Source: an uncultured Flavobacteriaceae bacterium
GTDB lineage: Bacteria; Bacteroidota; Bacteroidia; Flavobacteriales; Flavobacteriaceae
DNA: 26,420 bases
Reading direction: 5' to 3'
Assembly: GCA_913020685.1 (NCBI GenBank)
Contig: CAJWAY010000004.1
Location: forward strand, 1 to 26,420
Made by a program: the position numbers and the translations under genes. Under the pieces are notes generated by a model that was not told the DNA's origin, did not search any database, and worked only from the letters and a program-made list of their open reading frames with translations. Below, one piece after another: positions 21,037 to 26,420 of the stretch (positions are counted from its first letter, which is position 1; every line of letters starts with the position of its first letter).

Positions 21037-23034
21037 ATGGTGATCAAGGAAAAAATTAAGCGACTAAGGGATGCCTTGCATGAGCACAATTACTTATATT
21101 ATATTTTGGATGCACCCAAGATCACTGATTTTGAATTTGATCAATTGCTGAAAACTCTTCAGGATTTGGAGCTTCAATATCCAGAATTCTTTGACCCCAA
21201 TTCTCCTACTCAGCGCGTCGGAGGGGGAGTGACCAAAAATTTTAAAACACAAGCCCACCGTTATCCGATGTACTCCCTTTCCAACACTTATTCGAAAGAG
21301 GAGCTCTTGCAATGGGTAGGGCGCGTACAAAAGGTATTAGGGGACGAAAAATTTGAATTTACCTGCGAGTTGAAATACGATGGTGCATCGATTAGTCTAA
21401 CCTACGAAGAGGGGAAATTTTTAAGAGGTCTAACTAGAGGCGATGGAGGTCATGGTGATGATGTTTCACTGAATTTAAGGACAATTCCAACCATTCCTCT
21501 GAAATTGAAAGGGGATTATCCCGATTTTGTTGAAATCAGAGGTGAAATTATTCTGCCTCTCGAAGGTTTTAAACTTATTAACCAACAGCGAATCAGGTCG
21601 GGTGAAGAGCCTTTTATGAACCCGAGGAATACTGCTTCGGGATCGCTCAAGCTTCAGGACAGCAAATTGGTTGCAGAAAGACCTTTGGAGTGTTTTTTAT
21701 ATGCATTGGCTGGAGAGGATTTGGGTGTGGATTCGCAAATAGCTGCATTGGAAAAAGCCCGGTCGTGGGGTTTTAAAGTTCCGGAGACATCAATTTTGGC
21801 CGCGACTGTAGAAGAGGTCTTTCGTTATTTGGATCACTGGAATCAAAATAGGTTGGACTTGTCTTACGAAATCGATGGTGTAGTCATCAAGATAAATAGT
21901 TTTAACCAACAGAATCGCTTGGGATATACAGCCAAATCTCCTCGTTGGGCTATCGCTTATAAGTTTAAGGCAGAGCAGGCATTGACTCAGCTGGAGTCTG
22001 TTAGTTACCAAGTTGGCCGAACCGGTGCCATAACACCTGTGGCCAATTTGAGTCCAGTACTCTTGTCCGGAACTACCGTTAAAAGAGCCTCACTGCACAA
22101 TGCTGATCAAATTGAAAAGCTGGACTTGAGAATAGGGGACTTTGTATATGTTGAAAAAGGAGGAGAAATCATTCCTAAGATCGTAGGAGTTGCTGAAGAA
22201 AATCGTCCACCTAAGTCTGCTGAAATAACTTTTATTACCCTCTGTCCTGAGTGTCAATACGAGTTAGTGAAAGAGGAGGGTGAAGCACAACACTATTGTA
22301 AGAATCAGTTCGGCTGTCCAATACAAATTGTGAGTAAAATTCAACATTTCATCTCCCGAAAGGCTATGGATATTGATGGGTTGGGTAAAGAAACCGTAAT
22401 GTTACTATATGAGAATCATTTGATCTCCAATATTGCCGATTTATACAATTTGAAAAGGAATGAGTTACTTAACTTGGAACGGATGGCTGATAAATCTGTA
22501 GATAATTTGCTTCTCAGTATTGAGGCTTCTAAAAATAAACCCTTTGAAAAAGTACTTTTTGGTTTGGGAATAAGATACATAGGTGAAACTGTTGCCAAAA
22601 AGTTGGTGAAGGCTTTTTCTTCAATTGACTCAATCAGACAGGCCAGTCGTGAAGAATTAATTGAACTAGACGAGATTGGGGATCGAATCGCAGATAGTTT
22701 ATTGGATTATTTCAAAGACGATAGAAATATTTTACTCATTGAACGGCTGATAAAGCAAGGTGTAGCTTTTGAATACGAGCAACAACAGTCGACAGTAAAT
22801 AATGTGTTGGAGGATCAAAAATTTGTCATTTCAGGTGTGTTTCAAACTATTTCCAGAGAAAACTTAAAGCAAATAATTGAATCCATGGGAGGAACGGTAG
22901 TGGCTTCCATTTCTGCCAAAACTAATTATTTGTTGGCGGGAGAGGGGATGGGGCCCAGTAAAAAAAATAAAGCTGAAAGATTAGGAATCCCAATCATTGA
23001 TGAATCCACTTTCTTTAACATGATTAAGGTTTAA
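21037..23034 (+). CDS. ligA: NAD-dependent DNA ligase
   Basis: LigA seals nicks in replication and repair using NAD+. The 665-residue protein has every expected part: the Ia domain with HNYLYYILD; the adenylation domain with active-site Lys113 in the KYDG motif; the OB fold; a four-cysteine zinc finger (Cys403, Cys406, Cys421, Cys427); helix-hairpin-helix repeats (about 440-580); and a BRCT domain from about 590 (KFVISGVFQTISRENLKQ). The ATG immediately abuts the prmC stop, so translation is coupled. A short dyad follows 17 bases after the stop. Confidence 0.97.
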   Translation: MVIKEKIKRLRDALHEHNYLYYILDAPKITDFEFDQLLKTLQDLELQYPEFFDPNSPTQRVGGGVTKNFKTQAHRYPMYSLSNTYSKEELLQWVGRVQKVLGDEKFEFTCELKYDGASISLTYEEGKFLRGLTRGDGGHGDDVSLNLRTIPTIPLKLKGDYPDFVEIRGEIILPLEGFKLINQQRIRSGEEPFMNPRNTASGSLKLQDSKLVAERPLECFLYALAGEDLGVDSQIAALEKARSWGFKVPETSILAATVEEVFRYLDHWNQNRLDLSYEIDGVVIKINSFNQQNRLGYTAKSPRWAIAYKFKAEQALTQLESVSYQVGRTGAITPVANLSPVLLSGTTVKRASLHNADQIEKLDLRIGDFVYVEKGGEIIPKIVGVAEENRPPKSAEITFITLCPECQYELVKEEGEAQHYCKNQFGCPIQIVSKIQHFISRKAMDIDGLGKETVMLLYENHLISNIADLYNLKRNELLNLERMADKSVDNLLLSIEASKNKPFEKVLFGLGIRYIGETVAKKLVKAFSSIDSIRQASREELIELDEIGDRIADSLLDYFKDDRNILLIERLIKQGVAFEYEQQQSTVNNVLEDQKFVISGVFQTISRENLKQIIESMGGTVVASISAKTNYLLAGEGMGPSKKNKAERLGIPIIDESTFFNMIKV

Positions 23035-23050
23035 TTTAGTGGTTTGTTTG

Positions 23051-23075
23051 ATTTATAACATTTTACATTATAAAT
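23051..23075. repeat. 8-bp inverted repeat after ligA, possible weak terminator
   Basis: ATTTATAA and TTATAAAT flank nine bases (23059-23067). The arms are perfect but entirely A/T, so an RNA stem would be weak. Downstream sequence is A/T-rich with a short T run near 23089. It lies between ligA and the DUF6913-like gene. Confidence 0.35.
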
Positions 23076-23116
23076 TGATATAAAAAAATTTTTAATTCTT
23101 GAATTTTCTTAATAGT

Positions 23117-23124
23117 TAATTTTG
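23117..23124 (+). promoter_or_regulatory. -7 promoter element abutting the DUF6913-like gene
   Basis: TAATTTTG, a perfect TAnnTTTG match, is separated from ATG 23128 by three bases (ttg). This would give a leaderless or nearly leaderless transcript for the DUF6913-dapA pair. Confidence 0.45.
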
Positions 23125-23127
23125 TTG

Positions 23128-23658
23128 ATGACTAATTGGTTGAGAAGAGTACTTCTAAGTCGAATTTATAGAAAAATAATTAAACAAAATTCCTTAGCAG
23201 ACCTTAAATGGAGTTCAAAAAAACTAAATAAAATATCTGTCATTCTTGACCATAGACTTGGAATTGATAAAGAACATTTTAAAAAAATCGGTAACCATTT
23301 TAATATTCCAAGAAAAAATTTGAGGGTATTGACTTTTTTTCAATCCCCAGATCAAATCAATGAAGCTAATCATGATAACAGTTGTTCCGCCAAAAATATT
23401 TCAAGTTTTGGATTGTTAAATGGAGTATTACTTGATTTTTGTAATGAGAATTCTGATGTTTTGATAAATTTTTACAGCAGAGATGATATTAACCTTAAAT
23501 ATTTAAGTGCAAAATCTAACAAAAATCTTAGTGTAGGCCTCAATAGTGTTGATCATGCATTAAACGATTTGATTATTGAAGTTGATGCACAAAATATTGA
23601 TATTTTTATAACTGAGTGCATCAAATATTTAGAAATATTTTTCACAAATAAAAAATGA
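23128..23658 (+). CDS. hypothetical protein, DUF6913-like
   Basis: This 176-residue protein from ATG 23128 begins MTNWLRRVLLSRIYRKIIKQ, a basic amphipathic helix, then KISVILDHRLGIDKEHFKK. It later has NFYSRDDINLKYLSAKSNKN and SVGLNSVDHALNDLIIEV. The pattern (VILD strand, LINFYS strand, VGLNSVD-LNDLII end) resembles the flavobacterial DUF6913 family, of unknown function; I give this from memory. An in-frame TTG at 23122 lies inside the -7 element and is unlikely to be the start. Its stop overlaps the dapA ATG by four bases, so dapA translation depends on it. No catalytic motif or signal peptide is visible. Confidence 0.72.
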   Translation: MTNWLRRVLLSRIYRKIIKQNSLADLKWSSKKLNKISVILDHRLGIDKEHFKKIGNHFNIPRKNLRVLTFFQSPDQINEANHDNSCSAKNISSFGLLNGVLLDFCNENSDVLINFYSRDDINLKYLSAKSNKNLSVGLNSVDHALNDLIIEVDAQNIDIFITECIKYLEIFFTNKK

Positions 23659-24554
23659 GAGAAATCCAAGGACATGGCGTTGCAATGATTACTCCATTCA
23701 AAGCAGATGGTAGCATTGATTTTGATGCTATTCCGATAATAGTAAATCATCTTATTAATGGAGGTATTGATTTTCTGGTGGTATTGGGTACCACTGCAGA
23801 GACGGCTACTCTTACAAAATCAGAAAAAATTGCACTGGTAGAAAAAATCATTGAAGTTAATTCTGATCGATTGCCCTTAGTACTTGGCTTGGGAGGTAAC
23901 AATACTCAGGAGCTCTTAGGTATGTTTGATTGGTTTAATTTATCGTCTTTTACTGCACTTCTTTCAGTAACCCCCTATTATAACAAACCCAATCAAGAAG
24001 GACTTTATCAGCATTTTAAAACCATAGCAAATAATTCCAATCTTCCTGTAATCCTTTACAACGTACCATCCAGAACAGGCGTTAATATTGCCCCTGAAAC
24101 GGTTTTACGCTTGGCTGAAGATTTTGACAATATTGTTGCGTTAAAAGAAGCATCCGGGGACTTTCAACAAGCCCTAACCTTGATGAAACTATGCCCTCCT
24201 AATTTCTCTATTTTATCTGGCGATGATGAAATGTCCCTGCCTATGATCTTGGCAGGTGCCAAAGGGGTAATTTCAGTCATTGGGAATGCTATACCAGAAC
24301 AATATTCAAGAATCATTAAGGAGGGTCTTTCAAGAAATGTTGTCAAAGCCTATTTAATACAATATCAATTATTGGATTTAATAAGAATGATATATCTTGA
24401 GGGAAATCCAACTGGAATAAAAGTTTTGATGGAGACTTTAGGTCTATGTGAAAATAATTTAAGACTTCCACTAATTCCTTCCTCCAAAGAGTTGACCCTA
24501 CAACTGAAAAAGGAGTTAAAAAAGGTTATGCCCATTCAAACCCCCCAATCCTAG
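23655..24554 (+). CDS. dapA: 4-hydroxy-tetrahydrodipicolinate synthase
   Basis: DapA condenses pyruvate and aspartate semialdehyde, the first committed step to diaminopimelate and lysine. The 299-residue TIM barrel has the Schiff-base Lys164 (VALKEASGD), Tyr135 (ILYNVPSRTG), Arg140 and the threonine pair in GTTAET (45-50), all intact. The pyruvate-aldolase family includes N-acetylneuraminate lyase, but the GTTAET and VPSRTG motifs favour DapA. ATG 23655 overlaps the stop of the DUF6913-like gene (ATGA). Sixty-eight bases separate it from bamD, and I see no clear terminator there. Confidence 0.95.
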   Translation: MREIQGHGVAMITPFKADGSIDFDAIPIIVNHLINGGIDFLVVLGTTAETATLTKSEKIALVEKIIEVNSDRLPLVLGLGGNNTQELLGMFDWFNLSSFTALLSVTPYYNKPNQEGLYQHFKTIANNSNLPVILYNVPSRTGVNIAPETVLRLAEDFDNIVALKEASGDFQQALTLMKLCPPNFSILSGDDEMSLPMILAGAKGVISVIGNAIPEQYSRIIKEGLSRNVVKAYLIQYQLLDLIRMIYLEGNPTGIKVLMETLGLCENNLRLPLIPSSKELTLQLKKELKKVMPIQTPQS

Positions 24555-24585
24555 ACGAATTTGAGAGCTTTATCGTTTTGAATAA

Positions 24586-24618
24586 TTGATCAAAACTGTA
24601 AATAATTTATTAATTTCG
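24586..24618 (+). promoter_or_regulatory. possible promoter of the bamD-rpoZ-coaBC operon with variant -7 element
   Basis: TTG at 24586-24588, a 22-base spacer and TAATTTCG at 24611-24618, one base from TAnnTTTG, precede ATG 24623 by four bases. The TTG sits in the loop of an inverted repeat, GTTTTGA/TCAAAAC (24575-24581 and 24590-24596). Confidence 0.35.
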
Positions 24619-24622
24619 CGCC

Positions 24623-25429
24623 ATGTATAAGAAGTTTAACCTCTTTCTCTTTTTAACGTTTTTCACATTTTTTCTTGTTTCATGTAATGAGTATCAAAAA
24701 ATTCTCAACAGCGATGACAATAACTTAAAGTATAAAGCGGCTGAAGAATTCTACAACAATGGCGAATACAGAAGAGCCAATCGCCTTTTGGAGCAATTGG
24801 TTCCAATCTATCGTGGAAAGCCACAGGCAGAGAGATTAGTATATTTTTTTGCAGACTCTTATTTTCAAACTAAAAATTATTATTTGGCCTCTTATCAATT
24901 TGAAAGTTTTATCAAATCATTTCCCAAATCTCAAAAACTTGAGGAAGCTAGTTTCTTTGCTGCAAAATCTCATTACATGATGTCTCCAATATTCAGTTTA
25001 GATCAGGAGGAGACCAACACAGCAATTGAAAAACTTCAGATATTTATGAATAATTATCCTAAGTCCAAGTTTACTGATGAGTGTAATCAGCTCATTAGTG
25101 AGTTGCAGAATAAAATAGAAAAGAAAGAATTTGAAGTAGCTAAACAATATTATAAAATTTATGACTTTAGGGCTGCGATTAAATCTCTAGATAATTTTGT
25201 AGCAGATTTTGTCGGTTCTAAATTTAGAGAAGAAGCTCTCTATTATAAGTTTTTAGCATCTTACGAAATTGCCATCAATAGTATTCAATCAAAAAAATAT
25301 GAACGTTTGATTGAACTAAAACAAATTCATAATAGTATTATAAGATATTATCCAGAAACTTTATTCGAAGAAGACCTAACCAAAAAAATTAATAGTGTTG
25401 ATAAAGAAATTAATAACTTTACAAACTAA
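24623..25429 (+). CDS. bamD: outer membrane assembly lipoprotein BamD
   Basis: BamD is the essential lipoprotein partner of BamA in outer-membrane beta-barrel insertion. The 268-residue protein has a lipoprotein signal peptide ending in the lipobox LVSC with Cys21. Helical TPR-like repeats follow, including KYKAAEEFYNNGEYRRANRL near 37-56, YFQTKNYYLASYQFESFIKSFP near 75-96 and KQYYKIYDFRAAIKSLDNFV near 166-185. This repeat layout and the flavobacterial gene order bamD-rpoZ-coaBC support the name over a generic tetratricopeptide protein. ATG 24623 follows a possible promoter. rpoZ begins 14 bases after its stop. Confidence 0.9.
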   Translation: MYKKFNLFLFLTFFTFFLVSCNEYQKILNSDDNNLKYKAAEEFYNNGEYRRANRLLEQLVPIYRGKPQAERLVYFFADSYFQTKNYYLASYQFESFIKSFPKSQKLEEASFFAAKSHYMMSPIFSLDQEETNTAIEKLQIFMNNYPKSKFTDECNQLISELQNKIEKKEFEVAKQYYKIYDFRAAIKSLDNFVADFVGSKFREEALYYKFLASYEIAINSIQSKKYERLIELKQIHNSIIRYYPETLFEEDLTKKINSVDKEINNFTN

Positions 25430-25443
25430 ATTTAGAAATTGTC

Positions 25444-25773
25444 ATGACAAAATACAGAAATTCCAACGCCCCTGCCTCCACCGCAACATACAATAGAACA
25501 ATTATTGAGACACCCACAGAAAATATTTACGAGGCTTTGTCCATAATTGCCAAGAGATCCAATCAAATCAATTTAGATATTAGAAAGGAGTTACACGAAA
25601 AGCTGGATGAGTTCGCGACTCACAACGACAGTCTTGAAGAGATTTTCGAAAACAAAGAGCAAATTGAAGTTTCTAAATTTTACGAGCGTTTGCCCAAGCC
25701 CCATGCAATTGCAATTGAGGAGTGGTTGAATGAAAAAATTTACCATCGAAATACGGAAGACAACAACATATAA
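25444..25773 (+). CDS. rpoZ: RNA polymerase omega subunit, Bacteroidota type
   Basis: Omega assists assembly of the beta-prime subunit. This 109-residue protein is of the divergent Bacteroidota omega type. It contains ENIYEALSIIAKRSNQIN (27-44), corresponding to the omega helix that contacts beta-prime, followed by LHEKLDEFATHNDSLEEIFENKEQIEVSKFYERLPKP and a short charged tail. It is close to flavobacterial proteins annotated as omega, all found between bamD and coaBC. It would not be found with the E. coli RpoZ profile without effort, so the identity rests on lineage context. It is separated from coaBC by three bases. Confidence 0.85.
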   Translation: MTKYRNSNAPASTATYNRTIIETPTENIYEALSIIAKRSNQINLDIRKELHEKLDEFATHNDSLEEIFENKEQIEVSKFYERLPKPHAIAIEEWLNEKIYHRNTEDNNI

Positions 25774-25776
25774 ATC

Positions 25777-26420
25777 ATGAGCGTTCTGAGCGGAAAAAAA
25801 ATCCTCCTGGGCATATCCGGTGGTATAGCCGCTTACAAAGCACCAATTATTATTAGATTGTTAAGGTCCAAAGGTGCGGAGGTCAAAATTGTCATGACTC
25901 CTGCTGCAAAAGATTTTGTTACACCATTAACCCTCTCAACCCTTTCTAACAATGCTGTATATTCAACTTTTACAGAGCAATTGCATGATAATCCTGTGTG
26001 GAACGATCATGTGAAATTGGGTAAGTGGGCAGATTTGTTTCTCATTGCACCTGCAACTTCCAATACTATCTCTGCAATGGTGCACTCAAAATGTAACAAC
26101 TTACTTATTGCTACTTATTTGTCTTGTAACTGTACTGTCTATATTGCTCCTGCCATGGATTTAGACATGTATGAACATCCAGCAAATCAGCAAAATATTA
26201 AGGAATTAAAACGAATTGGTAAAAAGGTCTTGAATGTGGGTGAAGGATTCTTGGCTAGTGGTTTATTTGGCAAGGGCAGAATGTTGGAACCAGAGGAAAT
26301 TATTAGTCAAATTACTGAAGATTTAAAATCTGTACTCCCACTTTACGGTAAAAAAGTATTGATTACCGCAGGACCTACATTTGAACCAATTGACCCTGTT
26401 CGTTTTATAGGTAACTATTC
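25777..26420 (+). CDS. coaBC: bifunctional phosphopantothenoylcysteine decarboxylase / phosphopantothenate-cysteine ligase, 3' end cut by window
   Basis: CoaBC makes 4'-phosphopantetheine from phosphopantothenate and cysteine in coenzyme A synthesis. The window holds the whole CoaC flavoprotein part and the first residues of CoaB. Motifs are ILLGISGGIAAYKA (10-22), the catalytic His78 in WNDHVKLG, the APATSNTI loop (91-98), PAMDLDM (125-131) and FGKGRM (164-169). CoaB begins at about 192 with KKVLITAGPTFEPIDPVRFIGN. The position of the active-site cysteine of E. coli Dfp (LACG) is Ser161 (LASG) here, which may be a lineage feature. The ATG lies three bases after rpoZ. Confidence 0.95.
   Translation, partial: MSVLSGKKILLGISGGIAAYKAPIIIRLLRSKGAEVKIVMTPAAKDFVTPLTLSTLSNNAVYSTFTEQLHDNPVWNDHVKLGKWADLFLIAPATSNTISAMVHSKCNNLLIATYLSCNCTVYIAPAMDLDMYEHPANQQNIKELKRIGKKVLNVGEGFLASGLFGKGRMLEPEEIISQITEDLKSVLPLYGKKVLITAGPTFEPIDPVRFIGNY

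Noticed and set aside
1..26420. CRISPR array, mobile element, toxin-antitoxin, phage or defence genes
   Set aside because: No regularly spaced repeats, transposase, integrase or defence domains were seen. Gene content is core and syntenic in character.

Overview
This window is a gene-dense, AT-rich stretch of core chromosome, almost certainly from a member of the Bacteroidota, class Flavobacteriia. Several signs agree. The 109-residue omega-like protein, the short MurQ, the BamD lipoprotein and two small families (DUF6095-like and DUF6913-like) are of the flavobacterial kind. Genes lack Shine-Dalgarno sequences. Most leading genes carry the Bacteroidota sigma -7 element TAnnTTTG just upstream. 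Spacing is tight: many genes overlap by 1-4 bases, and no stretch without a gene exceeds about 215 bases. I found no tRNA, rRNA, CRISPR array, insertion sequence, phage gene or sign of horizontal transfer.

Layout from left to right. Positions 1-1037 hold a 5'-truncated menE (menaquinone synthesis), tail to tail with an acyl-CoA carboxylase beta subunit. Next are fumC and, divergent from it, a 53-residue membrane protein that has its own promoter motif. Positions 4565-8175 carry the classical translation cluster thrS-infC-rpmI-rplT (minus strand) followed by an ArsC-like reductase; infC must begin at a non-AUG codon, probably AUA. Positions 8179-9218 hold murQ with a coupled DUF6095-like membrane protein, then icd (9415-10641), rplS, trmD and a DegQ/HtrA periplasmic protease.

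From 13598 the plus strand carries dapF, a GNAT acetyltransferase and mltG as a tightly overlapped operon. On the minus strand, dnaA leads a three-gene run with a low-molecular-weight phosphatase homologue and an RsmI-like methyltransferase. A thioesterase is divergent from dnaA and overlaps ribD tail to tail. The plus strand then runs prmC-ligA, a DUF6913-like gene coupled to dapA, and bamD-rpoZ-coaBC, with coaBC cut by the right edge.

Together the genes cover central carbon metabolism (fumC, icd, carboxylase), translation (thrS, infC, L35, L20, L19, trmD, prmC), DNA replication (dnaA, ligA), cell envelope and peptidoglycan (dapA, dapF, mltG, murQ, bamD, degQ) and cofactors (menE, ribD, coaBC). 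I do not see a new multi-gene system. The most unusual items are the phosphatase homologue in the dnaA operon, which has lost both its P-loop arginine and its general-acid aspartate; the AUA start of infC; a perfect 19-bp palindrome over the trmD -33 element; and -7 elements placed so close to ATG that some mRNAs may be leaderless.
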